A program made the position numbers and the translations under genes. The notes under the pieces were generated by a model. The model saw nothing but the letters and a program-made list of their open reading frames with translations, did no database searches and was not told the DNA's origin. DNA of 7,745 bases, taken from positions 1-7,745 of the forward strand of contig JAATGI010000065.1 of NCBI GenBank assembly GCA_015654725.1. Direction: 5' to 3'. Source of the DNA: Rhodospirillales bacterium (GTDB lineage Bacteria; Pseudomonadota; Alphaproteobacteria; ATCC43930; CGMCC-115725). Shown here one piece after another: positions 1 to 5,792 of this stretch (within the stretch, counting starts at the first letter, position 1; each line of letters starts with the position of its first letter).

Positions 1-516
1 AAACTGTGCGAGCTCGACATTCCGGCGCATATCCACACCACGAGCTCGCGCTCGGAACGTGTGAGCTATTCGGTGCACCTGATCAACGAGGGCACGGTCG
101 CGGTGCTCGGGCTCCTGTCATCCGATGTGTTCAAGGATTTTCCCAAGCTGAAGATCATCGTGTCGCATGGCGGCGGCGCGATCCCGTATCAGCTCGGCCG
201 CTTCGACGCCGCGACGCTTCGCCCCGAGCGCGGCGGCGGCACGGTCATGCGCTTCCGCGACCGGCTCCGGTATCTTTATTACGACACCGTGCTCTATACC
301 GCGCCGGCCTTGGAGCTTTTGGTCAAGACCGTGGGTGCCGACCGTTGCCTGTTCGGCTCGGAATGCCCGGGCGTCGGCTCTTCGACCGATCCCGAGACCG
401 GCACCACGCTCGATAATATCCGCCCGATTTTCGAGGGCTTCGCCTGGCTTTCCGACAAGGACCGCAACGCGATCTTTTCGGAGAACGCCAAGAAGGTCTT
501 TAATTTGAAGGTGTAG
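1..516 (+). CDS. Amidohydrolase family protein, LigJ/ACMSD-like (5' end missing)
   Basis: This is the C-terminal 171 residues of a metal-dependent amidohydrolase-2 family enzyme. The frame is open at base 1, so the N-terminal HxH metal motif lies outside the window. Visible motifs are a strand-end histidine in IPAHIHTTS (His12 of the fragment), a histidine in VSHGGGAIPYQLGRF (His56) and FGSECPGVG with Glu121. The family also holds ACMSD decarboxylases, which carry Asp (SDYP) at that last position. Glu there, followed by DPETG and the closing NAKKVF, resembles LigJ 4-oxalomesaconate hydratase, an enzyme of protocatechuate 4,5-cleavage. Family membership is clear from these motifs; a hydratase function is inferred from resemblance only. 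The methyltransferase-like gene and FCD regulator downstream suggest a catabolic cluster. The GTG at 61 is internal and not a credible start, because conserved sequence continues upstream of it. Confidence 0.85.
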   Translation, partial: KLCELDIPAHIHTTSSRSERVSYSVHLINEGTVAVLGLLSSDVFKDFPKLKIIVSHGGGAIPYQLGRFDAATLRPERGGGTVMRFRDRLRYLYYDTVLYTAPALELLVKTVGADRCLFGSECPGVGSSTDPETGTTLDNIRPIFEGFAWLSDKDRNAIFSENAKKVFNLKV

Positions 517-534
517 CGCCCTTGTCGTTTTCTT

Positions 535-562
535 CGTCATTCCCGCCGCCGCGGGGGTGACG
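535..562. repeat. REP-like palindrome between the amidohydrolase and methyltransferase genes
   Basis: Arms at 535-546 (CGTCATTCCCGC) and 551-562 (GCGGGGGTGACG) form a 12-bp stem with two adjacent T-G wobbles and a 4-base loop. It resembles the CGTCATTCCCGC-type intergenic palindromes widespread in proteobacterial genomes. No T-run follows, so it is a poor intrinsic terminator, though it could protect the 3' end of the upstream mRNA. It lies in the 81-bp gap between the two genes. Confidence 0.6.
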
Positions 563-597
563 ATATAATTTGAATTCGCCGAAGCAGGACACTCACG

Positions 598-1710
598 ATG
601 GCATCATCCGCGACACCACCCTACCGCGCCGATCATGTCGGCAGCCTGCTCCGGCCCGAGCGTCTCAAACGCGCGCGCGAGCAATTTCTCGACGGCAAGT
701 TCGACGCCGCCGAACTCAAGGGCCTCGAAGACAAGGCCATCCGCGAGGCGGTGGCGATGCAGGAATCCGTCGGGCTCCACGCCATCACCGACGGCGAATT
801 CCGCCGCACCTCGTTCCATTTCGATTTCCTGGGCCGGATCGAGGGCGTGTCGGCGGTGCTGGGACGGGCGCCCGATCCGAACGCGCCGAGCCAGGCCTTT
901 CAACCGCCGCAGCTCAAGATCGTGGGCAAAATCCGTCACGCGCGCGCGATCGAACTCGAGAGCTTCAACTTCCTCAAATCCGCGACCCGGCGCACCGCCA
1001 AGCTCACCATCCCGTCGCCGACCATGCTATTGCGCGGCGGCCGCGGCGCCGTGAGCGAGACCGCCTATCCCGATCTCGAGGTCTATTTCCAGGACGTGAT
1101 CGCGGTCTATCAGGCGGAGTTGAAGGCGCTCGGGCAGGCGGGCTGCACCTATGTCCAGTTCGACGACACCAATTTCGCCTATCTCTGCGACCAGAAAATG
1201 CGCCAGGCGATGCGCGAGCGCGGCGAGGACCCGGACGCGCTGCCGCACCGCTACGTGAAACTCATCAACGCCGTGATCGCCAGGAAGCCCGCCGGCATGA
1301 CGATCTGCATCCATCTTTGCCGCGGCAACATGGCCGGGCGCTGGGCGGCGGAAGGCGGCTACGATCCGATCGCCGAGCCGGTGTTCGCCACTCTCGCGGT
1401 CGACGGCTATTTCCTCGAATATGAATCGGCGCGCGCCGGCGGCTTCGAGCCGCTGCGCTTCATGCCCAAGGACAAGAAGGTCGTGCTCGGCCTGATCAGC
1501 TCCAAGGTGCCGGAGATGGAACATAAGGACGATCTCAAGCGCCGCGTCGAGGAGGCGGGGAAATTCATGGCGCCCGAACGGATGGGGATTTCGCCGCAAT
1601 GCGGCTTCGCCTCGGGCTATCAGGGCAATCCCGTGACCGAGGCGATCGAGCGCCAGAAGTTGGCGCTGGCGGTCGAAACCGCGACCGACATCTGGGGCTC
1701 GGCACGGTAG
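598..1710 (+). CDS. Cobalamin-independent methionine synthase family protein (YxjG/MetE C-terminal type)
   Basis: A 370-residue single-domain protein matching the C-terminal catalytic barrel of MetE, in the short YxjG/YxjH form that lacks MetE's N-terminal half. Near the N-terminus it has ADHVGSLLRP (residues 11-20) and ITDGEFRR (63-70), both typical of the family. The zinc ligands of MetE, His-x-Cys, Glu and Cys, have clear counterparts: His239 and Cys241 in IHLC, Glu274 in FLEYES, and Cys335 in PQCGF. It should therefore bind zinc and transfer a methyl group to a thiol. The true donor and acceptor cannot be told from sequence, since short homologues often act outside standard methionine synthesis. 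The ATG at 598 is preceded by AGGA at 586-589, a sensible ribosome-binding distance. The regulator gene begins 5 bp after the stop, so the two are probably co-transcribed. Confidence 0.88.
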   Translation: MASSATPPYRADHVGSLLRPERLKRAREQFLDGKFDAAELKGLEDKAIREAVAMQESVGLHAITDGEFRRTSFHFDFLGRIEGVSAVLGRAPDPNAPSQAFQPPQLKIVGKIRHARAIELESFNFLKSATRRTAKLTIPSPTMLLRGGRGAVSETAYPDLEVYFQDVIAVYQAELKALGQAGCTYVQFDDTNFAYLCDQKMRQAMRERGEDPDALPHRYVKLINAVIARKPAGMTICIHLCRGNMAGRWAAEGGYDPIAEPVFATLAVDGYFLEYESARAGGFEPLRFMPKDKKVVLGLISSKVPEMEHKDDLKRRVEEAGKFMAPERMGISPQCGFASGYQGNPVTEAIERQKLALAVETATDIWGSAR

Positions 1711-1715
1711 CGCGC

Positions 1716-2486
1716 ATGGCGCGGGGGACGGCCAAGATCGTGGCGCTTGCCGCCAAAAGCGCCGAGCAGGCCTGGCCGCGCACCCGCGACGGCACCTTGT
1801 CGTGGCGCATCATCCGCCAGATTCGGGCCGCGCTGTTCGCGGGCGAGCTCAAGACCGGCGAGCGGTTGGGCGGCGAGATCGAGCTGGCGCGCCGCTTCGG
1901 CGTCAGCCGTATGGCGATCCGCGACGCGCTGCGCTCGCTCGAAGCCGGAGGTATCGTGGAAATTCGCGTCGGCGCCAAGGGCGGCGCCTATATCGCGGCC
2001 GGTAATCCGGAGCGTTTCGCCGACGCGCTCGCGGTGCAGCTGAAGCTGATCGGCGTCACCGCCGAGGAAATCTTCGACGCCCAGATCGCGATCGAGGTCC
2101 ACTCGACGGAAATGGCGGCCGCGCGCGCCGACGTAAAAGACTTGAGCGCGTTGCGCGAATTGCTGAAGGGCCAGCGCGAGCATCGTCACTCGAAAGCCAA
2201 GTTCAACGAACTGTCGATGCGCTTCCACGAAACCCTGGTCGAGGCCTCGCACAACCGCGCGCTGATCGCGCAATTCAAGGCGCTGCGCTTCGTGCTCGAC
2301 CCGATTTACGCGAGGCTCCTCACCGACGACACGGCGCAGCGCATCATCGCCGCCAACGCCGCGCTCCTGGCGAAGATCGAGACCCACGACGCCGACGGCG
2401 CCCGGGCGCTGATGCAGCGGCGGCTTCAAATCGTGCGCGCCCGCCAACTCGCGGCCGGAATTGACAGGCCCGCTTCCGCTGATTAA
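1716..2486 (+). CDS. GntR-family transcriptional regulator, FCD (FadR) subfamily
   Basis: A 256-residue regulator. Residues about 25-95 form a winged helix-turn-helix with the GntR signature (LARRFGVSRMAIRDALRSLEAGG). Residues about 105-240 are an all-helical FCD effector domain. FCD domains usually bind a metal through an Asp-x3-His pair and two later histidines. Here the DxxxH position reads SMRFH, the second histidine position reads N in AANAALL, and the third reads R in MQRRL, so only one of four ligands remains. It either binds an effector without metal or has an altered site. The frame is open upstream to 1599 inside the methyltransferase gene. ATG 1716 is preferred because it gives normal family length and a 5-bp gap after the upstream stop. 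Tight spacing suggests it controls the upstream metabolic genes. A diverged copy of its last 17 codons lies after the toxin gene. Confidence 0.9.
   Translation: MARGTAKIVALAAKSAEQAWPRTRDGTLSWRIIRQIRAALFAGELKTGERLGGEIELARRFGVSRMAIRDALRSLEAGGIVEIRVGAKGGAYIAAGNPERFADALAVQLKLIGVTAEEIFDAQIAIEVHSTEMAAARADVKDLSALRELLKGQREHRHSKAKFNELSMRFHETLVEASHNRALIAQFKALRFVLDPIYARLLTDDTAQRIIAANAALLAKIETHDADGARALMQRRLQIVRARQLAAGIDRPASAD
2436..2486 (+). repeat. Copy 1 of duplicated regulator 3' end
   Basis: The last 17 codons of the FCD regulator, encoding RARQLAAGIDRPASAD and the stop. They match the segment after the vapC stop (3214-3267), beginning with 14 identical bases. By hand alignment 39 of 51 bases agree with one 3-base gap. 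This copy is the left flank of the toxin-antitoxin module. Confidence 0.75.
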
Positions 2487-2495
2487 ATGTCGATT

Positions 2496-2524
2496 TTGAC
2501 CATATTGACCAGAATGACTATATT
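2496..2524 (+). promoter_or_regulatory. Sigma-70-type promoter of the toxin-antitoxin operon with three 9-bp operator-like repeats
   Basis: TTGACC (2496-2501) and TATATT (2519-2524) are separated by exactly 17 bp, each one base from consensus. The start point should fall near 2531, giving a very short leader before the ATG at 2543. The region reads as three tandem 9-mers, TTGACCATA, TTGACCAGA and ATGACTATA, starting at 2496, 2505 and 2514. They overlap both core elements, as expected for an autoregulatory site bound by the Phd-type antitoxin or the toxin-antitoxin complex. The promoter is read directly; operator function is inference. Confidence 0.7.
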
Positions 2525-2542
2525 CAAGGCGGAGGACGTCCG

Positions 2543-2797
2543 ATGAGCGCTGACACATGGACCATCGCCGAGGCCAAGGCCAAGTTCAGCCAGGTGGTGG
2601 ATCGATCCCGATCGCAAGGGCCGCAAGTCATAACGCGCCATGGCCGTCAAACGGCGGTGGTGGTCGCGACCGAGGAATGGGAGCGTAAGATCAAGCGGGT
2701 CGGCACGCTGGCGGATTTTTTCGCGAACTCGCCGTTGCGCGGGTCCGGGATGAAGCTTGAGCGACTCAAGATTCGGGTCCGCAAACTCGACCGATGA
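2543..2797 (+). CDS. Type II toxin-antitoxin antitoxin, Phd/YefM family
   Basis: An 84-residue antitoxin. Residues about 5-48 carry the Phd/YefM dimerisation and DNA-binding fold, with the familiar IAEAKAKFSQVVDRS and GPQVITRHGRQTAVVVATEEW patterns. Residues about 55-84 form a basic, probably flexible tail (KLERLKIRVRKLDR) that would wrap the toxin. It should neutralise the PIN toxin encoded next and repress its own promoter. A strong GGAGG at 2531-2535 precedes the ATG by 7 bases. Its stop overlaps the toxin start in ATGA (2794-2797), the usual translational coupling. The pairing of a Phd-type antitoxin with a FitB-like toxin, rather than the ribbon-helix-helix FitA, is a common kind of module mixing. 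Confidence 0.9.
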   Translation: MSADTWTIAEAKAKFSQVVDRSRSQGPQVITRHGRQTAVVVATEEWERKIKRVGTLADFFANSPLRGSGMKLERLKIRVRKLDR

Positions 2798-3213
2798 GCT
2801 TCCTTCTCGATACCAACGCCGTTTCGGAATGGATGAAACCCAGACCGAATCGCGGCGTCATGCAATGGATGGACGGCGTCGACGAAGACAGCGTGTTTTT
2901 GAGCGCCATCACGATCGTCGAACTTCGGTATGGCGTGGACCGATTGCCCGCGGGCAAAAGGCGCAGGCAACTCGACCAATGGCTGCGCCAGGATTTACCG
3001 CAACGGTTTGATTCGCGGATTCTTCCGATCGACGTGGTCGTCGCGGACGCGGGCGGGCGCATCATGGCGCGCCGCGAAGCCGCGGGTCGCCGCATCGAAC
3101 CGTCGGACGCGCTTATCGCCGCGACCGCGACGCTGCATAAGCTGACGCTTGTGACGCGTAACGTCTCCGATTTCGAGGCTTCGCTGCGTTCGCTTCTCAA
3201 CCCGTGGACATAG
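2794..3213 (+). CDS. vapC: Type II toxin, PIN-domain ribonuclease (VapC family, FitB-like)
   Basis: A 139-residue single PIN domain of normal VapC length. The acidic metal-binding residues are present: Asp6 in LLDTN, Glu43 in ITIVELRYG, Asp105 in PSDALIAATA and Asp126 in TRNVSDF. An intact four-residue set argues for an active Mg-dependent endoribonuclease, probably cutting tRNA or rRNA when the antitoxin is degraded. The opening LLDTNAVSEWMKPRPN and the ending NPWT closely resemble FitB of Neisseria. It begins within the antitoxin stop (ATGA), so synthesis depends on upstream translation. One base after its stop the duplicated regulator tail begins, which marks the right edge of the module. 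The actual RNA target cannot be read from sequence. Confidence 0.92.
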   Translation: MSFLLDTNAVSEWMKPRPNRGVMQWMDGVDEDSVFLSAITIVELRYGVDRLPAGKRRRQLDQWLRQDLPQRFDSRILPIDVVVADAGGRIMARREAAGRRIEPSDALIAATATLHKLTLVTRNVSDFEASLRSLLNPWT

Positions 3214-3267
3214 CGCGCCCGCCAACTGGCCGCCGGAAGCGACGGCAGGCCGGGGCCGGCGCAGTAA
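3214..3267 (+). pseudogene. Copy 2 of regulator 3' end, detached remnant
   Basis: Read in the frame starting at 3214 this encodes RARQLAAGSDGRPGPAQ and a TAA stop. The real regulator ends RARQLAAGIDRPASAD and TAA. The first 14 bases are identical to 2436-2449, and several later differences are at third codon positions. It directly abuts the vapC stop and has no start or upstream domain, so it looks like a displaced gene end. It also fills most of the 61-bp gap between vapC and the convergent cyclase gene. Confidence 0.7.
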
Positions 3268-3274
3268 CGGGCGT

Positions 3275-5164
3275 TCATCCCTCCGGCACCCCGGCCTTGC
3301 GGAAAGCGTCATAGATGCGCTTGCGCTGCTCCAAATAAGTTGGATTGGAACTCGGCGTACCGGCGCGGTAACGGCGTACGGTAAAAGTTGGGTCGAGCGC
3401 CAGTCCGGCACCGACCGCTTCTCGCGCCTCATCCAGCCTACCGAGCTGCGCCAAGGCGGCGGCGAGAAAGAAATGCGCAAGCGGGATATTCCGGTTGGTC
3501 TCGACGGCGCGACGCAGCCACCCGACCGCCGCTTCATTGCCGCCGAGAAAGAACCTGGCCGTCCCCGCGACGGTCATCCAGGTATAAGCGTTGGTGTCCC
3601 GGGGGCTGAGCCGGAGGGCTTCGTGGATGTGAGCCTCGGTTTCCTCGCCATGCCCGATGATAATCTGGGCGACACCGATGCTCGCGTGAGCGTGGGCCAA
3701 ATTTCGATCCAACGCCAAGGCCCGCTCGCATTCGGCCACGCCTTGGACGGAGCGATCGGTATAAATTTGGACGAGACCCAACACCATATGCGCGAAAGCA
3801 TGCTCGGGCGCCAAGGACAGCGCCTTGGTTGACGCCGCTTCGGCCGCCTTGAAGCGCGCGTTTCGGTCGTCGCTATAGAAAACAGCCCCAACAATCGCGT
3901 CGACGAACGCCATGCGCACCAAGGCATCGAGGTTGCCGGGATCGAGCGCGAGCGCGCTCGAAAACAGCGCGCGCGCTTGCGCCATGTATTGGGGAGTCCA
4001 TCCTTGGTTCGCGCAAGCCGCGCCTTGAAAATAGAGGTCCATCGAATCGGGACGCGGCGCGCGCTCGGCGCGACGCGCCTCGGCGACGATGAGTTGGGCA
4101 TTGAGCTGGTTGGCGAGGCGCGCCACGATCTCGTCCTGCATGTCGAAGAGATCGGCCACCGGCTTGTCGAACCGCTCGGCCCAAAGGTGGTTGCCGGTCT
4201 CGGCGTCGATGAGCTGGACGTTGACGCGGAGGCGATTGCCGCCGCGCTGAACCGAGCCTTCCAAAACATAGCGGATGTTGAGGTCGCGGCCGATCTGCTT
4301 CACATCGAACGGCTTGCCCTTATAGGTAAAAGCGGTGTTGCGCGCGATCACGAAGGAGCCGCTGATGCGCGACAGATCGGTGGTGAGGCTCTCGGTGACG
4401 CCGTCGACAAAATATTCTTGCTCCGGGTCGCCGCCGATATTGGCGAAGGGCAGCACCACGATGGAGAGACGGGGTGGTCCTTGCTTCTCCGCCCCGTGCC
4501 CCTTTTCACCACCCCGACGAACCCCCGGACTTGATCCGGGGGCGGGGTCCATCGTGGCCGAGGGCGAAGCGGCTGATCGGTGGACCCCTCTCCCGGCTTG
4601 ACCGGGGGATCGCGCCGGGGTGGCGGAATTATTTTGGGGAGCAATGGAATAGACGCGGACGGGGCGGGCGATGTTCTTGAGTTCCTTGTCGCCGAGATCG
4701 GCGAACGCCGCCGCGATCTTGTCGCGTACCTGACGATAAGCGTCTTCGGAAAGACAAATCCCGCCCGGCTCGCAAATGCCTTCGAGCCGCGCCGCGATAT
4801 TGACGCCGTCGCCCATCAGATCGCCGTCGCTCTCGACCAGCACGTCGCCGAGATGAATCCCGACGCGGAAGTCGATGCGCTTGTCCTCGCCGAGCTTGTC
4901 GTTGCGCTGGGCCATGCCGCGCTGCACCTCGATGGCGCAGCGCGTCGCATCGACCACGCTGGCGAATTCGATCAAAATGCCGTCGCCCATAAGCTTGACG
5001 ACGCGGCCGCGATGGGCGGCGATGGCGGGATCGATCAGCTCGGACCGCAGCGCGCGGATGCGCGCGACCGTGCCTTCCTCGTCGGCGCCGGTGAGCCGCG
5101 AATAACCCGCGACATCGGCGGCGAGAATCGTCGTCAGCCTGCGTTGCATCTGGTTGGCTGCCAT
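3275..5164 (-). CDS. Class III adenylate cyclase with TolB-like and TPR domains
   Basis: A 629-residue cytosolic protein with no evident membrane segment. Residues about 8-176 are a class III nucleotide cyclase. Both metal aspartates (Asp17 in AADVAGYS, Asp61 in LMGDG), the adenine-selecting Lys57 and Asp115, and the transition-state Asn122 and Arg126 in VNIAARLE are present. It should make cAMP from ATP. Residues about 232-365 resemble the TolB N-terminal-like domain (VVLPFANIGGDPEQEYFVDGVTESL). Residues about 375-600 are TPR repeats (ALALDPGN, ALSLAPEH, ALALDRN, ALRLSPRD, GLALDPTF), presumably sensing a partner protein. The linker, residues about 177-231, is rich in Gly, Pro, Ser and Arg and coincides with a palindromic repeat block. 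ATG 5164 puts the cyclase motif at the usual distance from the N-terminus; ATG 5233 is an alternative. It converges with vapC. Confidence 0.9.
   Translation of the reverse strand: MAANQMQRRLTTILAADVAGYSRLTGADEEGTVARIRALRSELIDPAIAAHRGRVVKLMGDGILIEFASVVDATRCAIEVQRGMAQRNDKLGEDKRIDFRVGIHLGDVLVESDGDLMGDGVNIAARLEGICEPGGICLSEDAYRQVRDKIAAAFADLGDKELKNIARPVRVYSIAPQNNSATPARSPGQAGRGVHRSAASPSATMDPAPGSSPGVRRGGEKGHGAEKQGPPRLSIVVLPFANIGGDPEQEYFVDGVTESLTTDLSRISGSFVIARNTAFTYKGKPFDVKQIGRDLNIRYVLEGSVQRGGNRLRVNVQLIDAETGNHLWAERFDKPVADLFDMQDEIVARLANQLNAQLIVAEARRAERAPRPDSMDLYFQGAACANQGWTPQYMAQARALFSSALALDPGNLDALVRMAFVDAIVGAVFYSDDRNARFKAAEAASTKALSLAPEHAFAHMVLGLVQIYTDRSVQGVAECERALALDRNLAHAHASIGVAQIIIGHGEETEAHIHEALRLSPRDTNAYTWMTVAGTARFFLGGNEAAVGWLRRAVETNRNIPLAHFFLAAALAQLGRLDEAREAVGAGLALDPTFTVRRYRAGTPSSNPTYLEQRKRIYDAFRKAGVPEG
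4470..4623. repeat. Nested palindromic repeat block inside the cyclase gene
   Basis: Two similar stem-loops share the loop CTTGA. Unit 1 (4511-4548) has inner arms CCCCCGGA (4522-4529) and TCCGGGGG (4535-4542) and outer arms ACCCCG/CGGGGT. Unit 2 (4584-4621) has inner arms CCCGG/CCGGG at 4592-4596 and 4602-4606 and outer arms ACCCC/GGGGT. A connector stem pairs 4544-4554 with 4578-4588 with one wobble. CCACCCCG at 4509-4516 also pairs with 4616-4623, and ACCACCCCG at 4508-4516 pairs perfectly with 4470-4478. The core CCGGATCAAGTCCGG is typical of intergenic REP elements in alphaproteobacteria. Here the block stays in frame and encodes the interdomain linker. Confidence 0.75.
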
Positions 5165-5238
5165 GTCCGCACCGCCCCCGGCCCCATCCTCGAGCAGCGC
5201 GGAACGGTACGATAGGCCCGGCGATAAAGCCATGACCC

Positions 5239-5262
5239 GCGCGCGCCCCGCGTCGCGCGCGC
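5239..5262. repeat. Alternating GC inverted repeat in the divergent intergenic region
   Basis: GCGCGCGC at 5239-5246 recurs at 5255-5262 with an 8-base spacer. Each arm is self-complementary, so the two can form a hairpin. It sits between the divergent cyclase and DUF4164-like genes. Alternating purine-pyrimidine tracts can adopt Z-form DNA, but no function can be claimed. Nothing else distinct is seen in 5165-5300 apart from a weak promoter match. Confidence 0.35.
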
Positions 5263-5265
5263 CGA

Positions 5266-5294
5266 TTGAGTTTGCGCGGCCGGTTGCGTAAGCT
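5266..5294 (+). promoter_or_regulatory. Possible promoter for the DUF4164-zapA operon
   Basis: TTGAGT (5266-5271) and TAAGCT (5289-5294) lie 17 bp apart. The -10 match is weak (three of six bases, including both ends). If used, transcription would begin at about the ATG at 5301, giving a nearly leaderless mRNA. That fits the absence of a recognisable Shine-Dalgarno sequence before this gene. Confidence 0.3.
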
Positions 5295-5300
5295 CCGGCC

Positions 5301-5480
5301 ATGAGCGAACTCAATGACGCGGCGCAGCGCCTGGAGCGGGCGGTCGAGCATCTCGAACGCGCGCTCGGCAAGGCGGCGCGCGCCAAGAACGATCAACTCG
5401 TGCTGTCGCAAACCGCGACCCAAGTCGCGGCCCGGCTCGACACCGCGATCGGCCGGCTCGACCGCATCCTCGAGGACTGA
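5301..5480 (+). CDS. Small coiled-coil protein, DUF4164-like, upstream of zapA
   Basis: A 59-residue protein, predicted almost wholly helical with heptad-like spacing of Leu, Val and Ala (LERAVEHLERALGKAA, then VAARLDTAIGRLDRILED). Such short proteins, annotated DUF4164, often precede zapA in alphaproteobacteria; the assignment here rests on that position, length and composition. The stop overlaps the zapA start as TGATG (TGA 5478-5480, ATG 5480-5482), so the genes are translationally coupled. A role with ZapA at the division ring is plausible but unproven. No good ribosome-binding site precedes ATG 5301. The gene is divergent from the cyclase gene. Confidence 0.75.
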   Translation: MSELNDAAQRLERAVEHLERALGKAARAKNDQLVLSQTATQVAARLDTAIGRLDRILED

Positions 5481-5782
5481 TGGCGCAGGTCACCGTCAAT
5501 CTCAACGGGCGCGACTACACCGTTGGCTGCGGCGATGGCGAGGAGGGGCGCATCCGCGATCTCGCCCGCGAGCTCGATACCCGGATCAAGGGCTTCGTCG
5601 GGCAGGTCGGCCAGATCGGCGAGGCGCGGCTGCTGGTGCTGGCGCTGTTGACGCTCGCCGACGAGCTCGCGGAAGCCGCCGGCAAGGGCGCGGACGGGCG
5701 CTCGCCGCTCGCCGCCGGCATCGAGGCCTTGGCGCAACGCGTCGAAACGGTTGCAACACGGCTCGAAAACGCCAAGATATAG
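5480..5782 (+). CDS. zapA: Cell division protein ZapA
   Basis: A 100-residue protein of normal ZapA length. The N-terminal 45 residues have the ZapA head pattern, MAQVTVNLNGRDYTVGCGDGEEGRIRDLARELD, and the remainder forms a long helix for dimer and tetramer assembly (LLVLALLTLADELAEAA, then ALAQRVETVATRLENAK). ZapA binds FtsZ and bundles its protofilaments at mid-cell. Its start overlaps the preceding stop by one base. The 6S RNA gene begins about 10-15 bases after its stop, the arrangement known from many proteobacteria, which further supports the call. Confidence 0.93.
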   Translation: MAQVTVNLNGRDYTVGCGDGEEGRIRDLARELDTRIKGFVGQVGQIGEARLLVLALLTLADELAEAAGKGADGRSPLAAGIEALAQRVETVATRLENAKI

Positions 5783-5783
5783 C
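5751..5783 (+). promoter_or_regulatory. Possible 6S RNA promoter within the zapA 3' end
   Basis: TATAGC (5778-5783) overlaps the zapA stop codon and would place the RNA start near 5790, just before the 6S closing stem. The best -35-like hexamer is TTGCAA at 5751-5756, but the 21-bp spacer is longer than usual. Processing from a zapA transcript is an alternative source of the RNA. Confidence 0.3.
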
Positions 5784-5792
5784 GACGACATC

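Noticed and set aside
1599..1715. Longer start for the FCD regulator inside the methyltransferase gene
   Set aside because: The extra residues are Arg/Gly-rich out-of-frame methyltransferase sequence, and ATG 1716 gives the normal family length.
1620..2558. Minus-strand open frame of 312 codons opposite the FCD regulator
   Set aside because: It is a shadow of the regulator, spans two gene borders and the toxin-antitoxin promoter, and has no protein-family motifs.
4470..4623. CRISPR-like array in the cyclase gene
   Set aside because: There are only two diverged palindromic units with unequal inner arms and one intervening segment that itself pairs; no constant repeats or unique spacers are present.
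5165..5386. N-terminal extension of the cyclase to an ATG at 5386
   Set aside because: It would overlap the divergent DUF4164-like gene, and the added 74 residues are low-complexity Arg/Ala/Ser sequence. ATG 5164 places the cyclase motif at the usual distance from the start.
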